From positions 1-6,949 of the forward strand of contig JABGQJ010000412.1 of NCBI GenBank assembly GCA_018648945.1: a DNA stretch of 6,949 bases, given 5' to 3'. The position numbers were made by a program, and so were the translations under genes. Each line of letters begins with the position of its first letter. Within the stretch, counting starts at the first letter, position 1. The stretch is from Victivallales bacterium. Its GTDB lineage: Bacteria; Verrucomicrobiota; Lentisphaeria; Oligosphaerales; Lenti-02. Below the pieces are notes generated by a model, which was given only the letters and a program-made list of their open reading frames with translations, was not told the origin of the DNA and ran no database searches. This document shows positions 1 through 5,516 of this stretch, one piece after another.

Positions 1-162
1 CATCCCGCCTCCCAGATGACGCGGCTGGAGTATGTGGGCTTCATCACCCATCTCGTCCCTCCCCGCGTGCTCTCGAAGCGTCTCACCCCCGACGAGCTGG
101 GCCGGGCCCGGTCTCACATCGCCGAACTGGTGCGGACCGGGAAGGCCGTCATGCCTCAGTAG
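1..162 (+). CDS. C-terminal end of an unrecognised protein (partial, 5' truncated)
   Basis: Frame 1 is open from the first base and stops at TAG 160-162, giving 53 residues that begin HPASQMTRLEYVGFITHLV and end RTGKAVMPQ. The codons are GC-rich at the third position, like the genes downstream. The visible part is soluble, with a likely helix around LTPDELGRARSHIAELVRTG and no membrane segment. I do not recognise the family from this tail. The gene faces the operon that ends at 265, and the two are separated by a gap holding a large palindrome, so it is probably a separate transcription unit. The frame could be a chance open stretch, but its codon bias and its end just before the palindrome favour a real gene end. 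Confidence 0.55.
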   Translation, partial: HPASQMTRLEYVGFITHLVPPRVLSKRLTPDELGRARSHIAELVRTGKAVMPQ

Positions 163-166
163 GGGC

Positions 167-236
167 GTGAGAGGGGCACGGTGTGCCGCAACGATCTGAA
201 ACACGGGAAGATCGCCGCACACGGTGCGCCTCCCAC
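167..236. repeat. Large imperfect palindrome in the convergent gap (possible bidirectional terminator or dispersed repeat)
   Basis: The arms are 167-186 and 217-236. Comparing the left arm with the reverse complement of the right arm gives identity at 17 of 20 positions, with mismatches at pairs 170/233, 175/228 and 180/223. A second perfect stem, CGATCT (192-197) with AGATCG (209-214), sits inside and leaves an 11-nt loop. The hairpin begins 5 bases after the stop of the upstream + gene and ends 28 bases beyond the stop of the - strand operon, so it could end transcription from both sides. Neither side is followed by a T-tract, so it is not a textbook intrinsic terminator. It could instead be a REP-like dispersed element. 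Confidence 0.7.
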
Positions 237-264
237 ATTCTGGAGAGGGGAGGGAGAGCCCGTG

Positions 265-1650
265 CTAGAACGCGAACGGGGCGGCGATGATGGTCAGGGG
301 CTGTTCGCAGGACTTGCGGTGACCGTAGACCGCGCGCAGCACGTACTCGCCGGGGGGCAGACCTTGGGTGTCCACCTGGAAGCGTAGCACATTGCCCTCG
401 GGCTTGGCGAAGCGGACCCGCCGCCGCTGTTTCATGCCGCCCAGTTCGAGCGTGACCGCCTTGCCCTTCTCGCCCAGTTCGCCGCCGCCCAGATTGAGGC
501 GTAGGGTGCCTTCGACCGCAGTGTCGGTGGTGTAGATCTGGGTCAGGGGCACGCCCAGAGCCACCGGCTCGCCCAGACTTGGGTTGTAGACCACATAGGC
601 CACCGTGCGCCCCTTCTCGGTGATCTCCACGGCCACCCGACAGCGTCCGCGCAGGGCGAAGGGCACGTCGAAGGCAAGCGCGTGCTTCGACTCGCCCGGT
701 GCTGCCCGGAGCGTGCCGGAGTCACGACTGACCACCTTTGCTGCCGCATCGGTGACGAGGACCTGCCAGCGCAGCTTGGCCTCCTTGGCTTCCGGGTTCC
801 GCACGGTGGCGATGAGCAGGTTGCGCCCGGCGCCAAAATGGGGCATGTCCACCTCCGCCTCCAAGCCGGCAACGGCCTCGCCAAAGCGGAGAGCACCGAA
901 GCGACGGGGTTGGTGGAAGCCGGAGCGGCCGGGCGTGGCGCGCCACTGGCTGAGCTCCTTGTTCTCCCGGTTGGTGTGGCAGAAGTTCAGACCCCAGACT
1001 TGCCCCAGCGGCGGTGCCTTGAGCCCGAAGGCCGTGAAGGGCAGGTGGAACAACGCGGCCCATTGGTCGGTGTCCCGCAACACGGGGACGTTCGCGCCAG
1101 AGTCATATTCCCGCTCCTGAATCACCTGGACGATGGTCGCCGCCGGATCGGCCGCCTTGGGGTCGGACACGCGCTTCTCGTAGCAGCGCTGATCGAAGAC
1201 GTCCCCAAGCGGGTTGACGATGAAGTGGATGTACTCGCTCCGGCTCAGGAAGGGGTCGACGAAGATCTCGAAGTTGTCGTCGTTCCAGATATGCCCGTCC
1301 TCCTTCTCCTGCGGGCGGGCGAGCAGCTCGTAGTCGTTGCTCTGGCGCCCCTCCAGCACGGCCACCAGATGGGTAGGTGTGAAGCACACATAGGCGGTGC
1401 TGGGTAGCTCCGGCTTGCCGCCGTCCGGGTAGGTGACGAAGGCGAACTTCACCCCCTTGGCGCGGATCTGTTCGGCCCGGTCCGGCGGGTCCTTGGGCAG
1501 ATCGCGCAACAGCGGAATGCTGGCCACATCCTGGGGCACGGGGGTTTGCACCAGCTTGATCGTCTCCCACGCCGATTGCTTGAGCAACGCAGGCGCGGCG
1601 ACAACGAGCAGGGGCAGGAGTGCGAGGAGGAAGGCGCGTGCAGTTTTCAT
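265..1650 (-). CDS. Secreted CBM9/DOMON-like carbohydrate-binding protein with C-terminal beta-sandwich segments
   Basis: This 461-residue protein is last in the three-gene operon. It has a classical signal peptide (MKTARAFLLALLPLLVVAAPA, cleavage probably after residue 19 or 21). Residues about 60-258 look like a CBM9-type/DOMON-like sugar-binding beta-sandwich. The marks are W122-N-D-D followed by FEIFVDP (127-133), the strand YIHFIVNPLGDVFDQR (140-155), and a closing WGLNFCHTNREN (219-230) with W236 and RRFGALRFGE. Residues about 260-360 and 361-461 are strand-rich and resemble two Ig-like or fibronectin-like segments, the last ending in a PPGEYVLRAVY motif. No catalytic residues are recognised, so binding or scaffolding is the likely role. 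The start is fixed by the SD GGAG (1657-1660), six bases before the ATG. That SD directly follows the TAG of the hydrolase gene, suggesting coupled translation. The CBM9-like call is from motif pattern only. Confidence 0.85.
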   Translation of the reverse strand: MKTARAFLLALLPLLVVAAPALLKQSAWETIKLVQTPVPQDVASIPLLRDLPKDPPDRAEQIRAKGVKFAFVTYPDGGKPELPSTAYVCFTPTHLVAVLEGRQSNDYELLARPQEKEDGHIWNDDNFEIFVDPFLSRSEYIHFIVNPLGDVFDQRCYEKRVSDPKAADPAATIVQVIQEREYDSGANVPVLRDTDQWAALFHLPFTAFGLKAPPLGQVWGLNFCHTNRENKELSQWRATPGRSGFHQPRRFGALRFGEAVAGLEAEVDMPHFGAGRNLLIATVRNPEAKEAKLRWQVLVTDAAAKVVSRDSGTLRAAPGESKHALAFDVPFALRGRCRVAVEITEKGRTVAYVVYNPSLGEPVALGVPLTQIYTTDTAVEGTLRLNLGGGELGEKGKAVTLELGGMKQRRRVRFAKPEGNVLRFQVDTQGLPPGEYVLRAVYGHRKSCEQPLTIIAAPFAF

Positions 1651-1660
1651 GCTCTTCTCC

Positions 1661-4102
1661 CTACCGCTTCGCCGTTTCGAGTGCCTGGATGGCGAGAGCT
1701 ACCCGCCAGCGCAGACGTTGACAGGTGCGCGGGCTCCACACACCGGACGTGAAATCCTCGCCCGAGTGCTGGTTGCGGATTCTCACGCCACCGAGGATGA
1801 ACTCGCGCAGCTTCTTGCCTTCGGCCACGGCCTGCTTGCGGGCCGGGTCCTTGGCGTGGGTATCGATGAGCCGCTCAAGCGTGCGGAAGTAGCGGTAGTC
1901 GAGGATCCCCTGGCGCATCTCCTCGATGTTCTGCCGCCGCGCGACCGCGCCATTCTCATCATAGTGCGCCGTGTAGGGCACGCTGCTGAAGGATGGCAGG
2001 CCCGCCACTTGGTTAGCGAACCGGCTGTTGCCGCCGAAGGACCATTGCAGGCGGCCCTTTGGGCGGGTGCGATTCAGGTAGTAGCCGTAGCTGTAGCGGT
2101 TCGAACCGATGTTATAGAACCACAGGTCGCTGCCCTTCTCCTGGATCAGTGCCAGATTTTCCTCGGTCACGGGGAGCGCGCCATTGGGGATCGCGATGTG
2201 GAGGTAGGGCAAAGCAGGAATCTCAACCGGTCCATTCATGGAGGCGCAGGTGCGGAAGCCGACTCGGTCGGCCACCTTGCGGAAGAGCCTGGCCCGCTCG
2301 GTCGCCATGCGCCCCCCATTGGCCCCGTGGTTGGCCATCTCATCCTGCACGTAGAAGATGATCTCCGGCCAGTTCAGCTTGCGAGCCTGTTCGTAGAAGG
2401 CCTCGCACAGGACAGTCATGTCCCGGATAGACTTGTCCGTGAAGCCATTCTTCACCCATGCGTCCACGTTGCGACCATAGAAGCCCGGCGCGGACCAGGT
2501 ACTGACGAGTCCGCCCCAGCCGATCCCGTAGGCGGGCATGGGATGCCGTCCGAAGACCTTCTCGTAGTTGCTCATGCGGTCGCACCACAGCTCCCACTCC
2601 TGCTGCTGGATCTCCACCTCGCCGTTCTCGCCCACCTTCATGACCCGGGCAGGGCCGAAGGCCGCCGTGTTGAAGCCCGCCTCGCGCATGGCCTGGAACC
2701 CCGCCAAGTCGATCTCGCTGCACAACTCGCGCATCAGCGCATGGGGAATCTTCATCTGCTGCCACGCGTGGCGCAACCGAGTACTGAAGGGATTGCCCCA
2801 GTACATGCCGAAGGAGATGTCCGCTGGGTCGATCCGGAAGGGCAGTACCTTGACCACTAAGTCGAGCGTGAGCGGCTTGGGGAGATCGGCGCTACTCACC
2901 GTGACGCGCCCGGAATAGTCGCCGCTGGCGGCATCCTCGGGCACATTCACGTAGACTGAGAGCTGGCGGGTTGCGTTGGCCGCGAGGTCGCGGGGCTGGT
3001 AGGGAAAGGCATAGTTCGGTCGCACCGTGTAGAACTCGCCGGTCTGTACCGTGCGCATGGGCACGAGCTGAGACAGCCACGCTGTCGCGGCTCCAGCTGG
3101 CAAAGTCTGGCCGTCCGCGGTCTTGAACGAGCCCACCTCGACTTGCACAGACCGCAACGCCCGCAGAGGCAGCAGCCCGAAGGGCAGGATGCCCATCTCG
3201 CCGGGAGGCACAAAGTCGCCAGCCGGGCGTCCCGCCTCCTCAGCCGCAGGTCGGGTGTATGGTCCCAAGGTCTCTTGCGGGCGGGTGAACAGGATGCCTC
3301 CCCGTGCTGCTGTTCGCAGCTTGTCGGCGAAGGGCTGGACCTCGGAAGACTCCTGGAACTGCCCATCAACGAAGGTCCGCTCCGCCGCGTAAAGGTCCTT
3401 CACTTCCTGCCGCAGTTGCTTCTCCTCGGCCTCGGGCGCTACCAGCAGACCATTGACTGGGCAGAAGCTGTTCATGCTCAGTTCCAGCGTCGGTCCCTCG
3501 AAGGTGAAGACGTAGACGGGGAAGTGCTCCAGGATGCCACGGTCGAACAGGCTCTCTCCCGGCAGGAAGTCCACCTTGGAGAAGCGCCCCCGTTCGGCCA
3601 GCATATCGCGAATCCCGCCGCGCGTGACGTTGGCGACCTCCTCGCCATTGGCTGTGACCACGTAGTCACGCCACCAGAAGGGGGGGCGGTTGATGGTGGT
3701 TGCTCGTTTCTCGGTCATCACCCCCATGATCACGGCGGCCACGTGCCTGCCTGGTCCCACATCGAGACGGAAGGTGTTGGGGGTCTTGGGGTAGGAATGG
3801 TAGTTGCGACCAGCGATCACATGGTCGCGGAACATGGGGCCAAGCTTGAGGAACTCCTTCTGCCCGGAGAAGTTCTCGTCCCGCCCGAAGCGTTGGATCG
3901 GGCGCCGCAGACCTGGCGGATCGACCCAGCCCTGGCCATCGGCCTCCGCATACTGATCGGTTTCGGTCACCTGGGTCCAGCCCTCCGCCACCACCGACTC
4001 GCTGGTGCCGAAATCCAAGAGGGTGATCTCGGCAGTGGCCACCGTGCAGGCAGCGACCCCACACAGGGCAACCCGAATCCATCCGCGTCTATTGCTGAGC
4101 AT
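1661..4102 (-). CDS. GH123/DUF4091-type secreted glycoside hydrolase with N-terminal malectin-like domain
   Basis: This 813-residue predicted exported enzyme is the middle operon gene. Residues 1-24 form a signal with twin arginines (R5-R6) and an ATA cleavage site. Residues about 25-223 begin LLDFGTSESVVAEGWTQVT and resemble the galactose-binding/malectin-like module at the front of rhamnogalacturonan acetylesterase-type proteins. A charged helix (224-250) follows, then a beta-sandwich (about 256-423) ending in the GDYSGRVTV signature. A TIM-barrel-like region (about 424-745) contains IIFYVQDEM, giving adjacent D587-E588, and aromatic-rich loops such as WFYNIGSNRYSYGYYLNR (661-678). EEMRQGILDYRYFRTLERLI (727-746) matches the closing DUF4091 signature. 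Characterised GH123 N-acetyl-beta-galactosaminidases use an adjacent Asp-Glu pair in substrate-assisted catalysis, so D587/E588 are the candidate active-site residues. The true substrate is unknown and may differ. An ATG at 4108 is also possible, but the SD spacing favours 4102. Confidence 0.85.
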   Translation of the reverse strand: MLSNRRGWIRVALCGVAACTVATAEITLLDFGTSESVVAEGWTQVTETDQYAEADGQGWVDPPGLRRPIQRFGRDENFSGQKEFLKLGPMFRDHVIAGRNYHSYPKTPNTFRLDVGPGRHVAAVIMGVMTEKRATTINRPPFWWRDYVVTANGEEVANVTRGGIRDMLAERGRFSKVDFLPGESLFDRGILEHFPVYVFTFEGPTLELSMNSFCPVNGLLVAPEAEEKQLRQEVKDLYAAERTFVDGQFQESSEVQPFADKLRTAARGGILFTRPQETLGPYTRPAAEEAGRPAGDFVPPGEMGILPFGLLPLRALRSVQVEVGSFKTADGQTLPAGAATAWLSQLVPMRTVQTGEFYTVRPNYAFPYQPRDLAANATRQLSVYVNVPEDAASGDYSGRVTVSSADLPKPLTLDLVVKVLPFRIDPADISFGMYWGNPFSTRLRHAWQQMKIPHALMRELCSEIDLAGFQAMREAGFNTAAFGPARVMKVGENGEVEIQQQEWELWCDRMSNYEKVFGRHPMPAYGIGWGGLVSTWSAPGFYGRNVDAWVKNGFTDKSIRDMTVLCEAFYEQARKLNWPEIIFYVQDEMANHGANGGRMATERARLFRKVADRVGFRTCASMNGPVEIPALPYLHIAIPNGALPVTEENLALIQEKGSDLWFYNIGSNRYSYGYYLNRTRPKGRLQWSFGGNSRFANQVAGLPSFSSVPYTAHYDENGAVARRQNIEEMRQGILDYRYFRTLERLIDTHAKDPARKQAVAEGKKLREFILGGVRIRNQHSGEDFTSGVWSPRTCQRLRWRVALAIQALETAKR

Positions 4103-4104
4103 AG

Positions 4105-5130
4105 TCATTCCTTCCGCGTCGTCGCGAGCGTGCCGACCGTGACGGTCACCGGCTCCGCACCAGTCGTTTCCTTGACCCTGAACGCATCCACATGGCAGGT
4201 GCCCGCGAAGCTCATGCCGAGGACGATCCGCCCGTAGCGCACCATGGGCAGGGGCCTCTTGGATCTGGCCACGGTCACCCACTGGTTCAGGTAGTCCTTG
4301 GGCAGATTGCGGGCCGTGCCATAGGCAACCTGCAACCGATTGATCGAGTAGTTCTTCGGAAAGACGCGCTTGCGATCCGCATCCAGGAAGTCCAGGCTGA
4401 CACTGATATGACCGGGTCGGGTGACCTCGGCAATGCGCACCCGGTAGCTGAGCTGGTAGCTGGCGTCGGGGCGCAGGGGGATGGTCGGGCCATAGACATG
4501 GGGTGCCACCACCACGGACTTCTCCGGCGTGGCGCCTCGGGCGTCCGTCCGCGCCTCGGCAACCAACTTCAAGGCGGTCTCGCCCTCGGCTGTCAGATCG
4601 TCGTCCAAGCGGGCACTGGCCTTCAGGTCGGGGAGCTGGCGGTTTGCCCACGCGTAGTCGTTGAGATTCCAGCCCTCGCTGCCCCGTTCGCCTTTCCAGA
4701 TGGTGCTGTGCTTCTGTTCGGCGTCCTGCTCGAAGCCGCCATTGGGCACCAGATTCGCCTCCCGTCGGACCGCCTCGGCCACCGTCTCGTCGCCCACCGG
4801 CTTGGTTGGCCACACGCCATCGCTCGCCTGGAGCTCAAAGGACACGTCTAGGAGCGAATCCACTTCGCCTGCCAGGACCCAGTGCAATCTCCCGGCGCCG
4901 ACCTTGCCTGGCTCGAACCAGAACGGCACCGCCTTCCCATCCTTGCCCCGCAACACCGCCTTCGCCATGTCCAGCGACCGTCGCATGTCGAGGCTCGCCG
5001 TCGCCAGCGCATCGCGGCGCTCAAAGAACCCCGTGTTCACCTGTAGCGGCAACACGTACTCCCCCGCCACCGCGCCCCAGCCCAAGACCACCACCCAGAC
5101 GATCCCTAGGTTCCAGCGCACATGGTTCAT
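4105..5130 (-). CDS. Secreted CBM4/9-like carbohydrate-binding protein, first gene of the operon
   Basis: This 341-residue protein has a signal peptide (hydrophobic core LGIVWVVVLGWGAVAG, cleavage near residue 22-24). Residues about 25-105 are a beta-rich segment with alternating LPLQVNTGFFERRDALATASL and KAVPFWFEPG motifs. The same style of N-terminal domain occurs in large uncharacterised secreted proteins of polysaccharide-degrading bacteria. Residues 126-320 look like a galactose-binding-fold CBM4/9 module, opening with NLVPNGGFEQ (126-135) and closing with CHVDAFRVKE (312-321). Aromatic residues W145, W154, Y159 and W161 lie where a sugar-binding face could be. No catalytic motif is seen. 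An in-frame ATG at 5208 would hide the signal peptide, whereas ATG 5130 has AGGAG six bases upstream and exposes it. The stop TGA (4105-4107) lies 2 bases from the chosen hydrolase start, so translation is probably coupled. The role is inferred to be glycan binding for the hydrolase. Confidence 0.8.
   Translation of the reverse strand: MNHVRWNLGIVWVVVLGWGAVAGEYVLPLQVNTGFFERRDALATASLDMRRSLDMAKAVLRGKDGKAVPFWFEPGKVGAGRLHWVLAGEVDSLLDVSFELQASDGVWPTKPVGDETVAEAVRREANLVPNGGFEQDAEQKHSTIWKGERGSEGWNLNDYAWANRQLPDLKASARLDDDLTAEGETALKLVAEARTDARGATPEKSVVVAPHVYGPTIPLRPDASYQLSYRVRIAEVTRPGHISVSLDFLDADRKRVFPKNYSINRLQVAYGTARNLPKDYLNQWVTVARSKRPLPMVRYGRIVLGMSFAGTCHVDAFRVKETTGAEPVTVTVGTLATTRKE
4109..4115 (-). promoter_or_regulatory. 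Shine-Dalgarno that decides the hydrolase start
   Basis: Read on the - strand, the sequence is GGAAGGA ATGACT ATG. The SD GGAAGGA abuts the first ATG (4108) with no spacer but stands six bases from the second ATG (4102). Six bases is also the spacing in front of the other three complete genes, so 4102 is the better start. The stop codon of the upstream gene (TGA, 4105-4107) lies between the SD and this start. A ribosome ending the first gene would therefore finish on top of the initiation site. Confidence 0.75.
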
Positions 5131-5136
5131 CTGGCA

Positions 5137-5141
5137 CTCCT
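5137..5141 (-). promoter_or_regulatory. Shine-Dalgarno AGGAG for the first operon gene
   Basis: On the - strand AGGAG is followed by TGCCAG and then ATG at 5130. The six-base spacing picks this ATG over the in-frame ATG at 5208 and places the signal peptide at the N-terminus. Confidence 0.8.
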
Positions 5142-5175
5142 GCGTCCGACCCCGACCTACGGAACCACTGAGCGC

Positions 5176-5191
5176 GCGCAATCGATCGCGC
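5176..5191. promoter_or_regulatory. Imperfect palindrome centred on ATCGAT (possible operator)
   Basis: GCGCAATCGATCGCGC is a 16-base dyad pairing at seven of eight positions, with the only mismatch at 5180/5187. It is centred on a CG step and lies downstream of the TATACT box, within the predicted operon leader and about 46 bases before the first start codon. This is a usual place for a repressor site. LacI-type operators also have a central CG dyad, but no regulator gene is in the window to link to it. Confidence 0.3.
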
Positions 5192-5210
5192 CCGTGCTTC
5201 GCTGCCAACT

Positions 5211-5216
5211 AGTATA
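5211..5216 (-). promoter_or_regulatory. Possible -10 box (TATACT) for the binding protein-hydrolase operon
   Basis: On the - strand the sequence reads GCCG TATACT AGTTGG, and TATACT matches the TATAAT consensus at five of six positions. Transcription would begin around 5204, leaving a leader of about 75 bases before ATG 5130. The hexamer 17 bases upstream is CTGGCG, a poor -35, and it overlaps the GC-rich hairpin. If real, this promoter may need an activator or an alternative sigma factor. Confidence 0.3.
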
Positions 5217-5222
5217 CGGCTT

Positions 5223-5249
5223 GCCCCCTCGCCCGCCAGGTGCGGGGGC
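5223..5249. repeat. GC-rich hairpin in the divergent region
   Basis: GCCCCC (5223-5228) pairs with GGGGGC (5244-5249). The stem continues past one mismatch (5229/5243) through 5230-5233 with 5239-5242, including one G-T wobble, and leaves a five-base loop. No T-tract follows on either strand. It overlaps the region where a -35 element for the operon would be expected, so it could be a protein-binding site or a structured element rather than a terminator. Confidence 0.45.
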
Positions 5250-5407
5250 GGTTTCGGGTGGGAAGGGGATGAAGCCAACGCAGGCCAGCGCTCCCGGATT
5301 TGCCCGGACATGGGGAGAGCAGGTTGCCGATGTCCTCAACCAACGGGCCTGTCAGGCACCCACTCTCGGGAACTTCTGGCGCGAGGCCCGTCCGAGCGGT
5401 ACCCTAC

Positions 5408-5413
5408 CATAAT
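5408..5413 (+). promoter_or_regulatory. Weak -10 candidate (CATAAT) for the TIM-barrel gene
   Basis: CATAAT matches the sigma-70 -10 consensus at five of six positions and sits about 104 bases before ATG 5517. No hexamer resembling TTGACA is present at 16-18 bases upstream, where the sequence is GC-rich. This is the best box I see for the + gene, but the support is thin. Confidence 0.2.
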
Positions 5414-5504
5414 CCACGGATGCCGGGAACGCGTGGAACTCCCACCTGTCAGCCCTACGGCTCAATCCAACGAGCATCATGCCTCGGCTCCGCGCAGCAT
5501 AGTG

Positions 5505-5510
5505 AAGGAG
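5505..5510 (+). promoter_or_regulatory. Shine-Dalgarno AAGGAG for the TIM-barrel gene
   Basis: AAGGAG is followed by six bases and then ATG at 5517. It selects this start over the upstream in-frame ATG at 5310. It also selects it over the out-of-frame ATG at 5512, which meets a stop after two codons. Confidence 0.8.
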
Positions 5511-5516
5511 CATGGA

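Larger units (their letters stand above)
5131..5516. promoter_or_regulatory. Divergent intergenic control region (386 bases)
   Basis: This stretch separates the - strand operon (start 5130) from the + strand enzyme gene (start 5517). No believable gene lies in it. The frames that cross it are short or are upstream extensions of the flanking genes without an SD at their starts. It holds a TATACT box facing the operon, an imperfect dyad (5176-5191), a GC-rich hairpin (5223-5249), a GCCTGTCAGGC palindrome (5347-5357) and a second CCTGTCAG (5445-5452). A CATAAT box (5408-5413) faces the + gene. Both promoters most likely lie here, and shared control of the two units is an inference from the layout. 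Confidence 0.6.

Noticed and set aside
682..1407. 241-codon open frame on the + strand
   Set aside because: It is antisense to the CBM9-like gene, has the same shadow composition and has no supporting SD or motif.
1433..2860. 475-codon open frame on the + strand
   Set aside because: It is antisense to the hydrolase and the start of the CBM9-like gene, which have clear domains, SD sites and signal peptides. Long antisense frames are expected in GC-rich coding DNA, and its translation is low-complexity with no recognisable motif.
3680..3686. Run of seven G (seven C in the hydrolase coding strand) as a frameshift or slippage site
   Set aside because: The hydrolase frame is intact on both sides and reads through a sensible NRPPFWW segment. 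There is no sign of a programmed shift.
3143..4237. 364-codon open frame on the + strand
   Set aside because: It is antisense to the N-terminal half of the hydrolase, rich in His, Gly and Leu, with no domain pattern. This is a shadow of high third-position GC.
4109..4813. Long upstream extension of the hydrolase frame (to an ATG at 4813)
   Set aside because: It overlaps the CBM4/9-like gene in another frame, has shadow composition, and would bury the signal peptide. The SD at 4109-4115 places the start at 4102.
5306..5335. Six-base inverted repeat GGACAT/ATGTCC
   Set aside because: The arms are short and separated by 18 bases, which is likely by chance in a region of this size.
5310..5516. 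69-codon upstream extension of the TIM-barrel gene
   Set aside because: It would place the signal peptide internally and has no SD at its ATG. AAGGAG at 5505-5510 fits ATG 5517 exactly.
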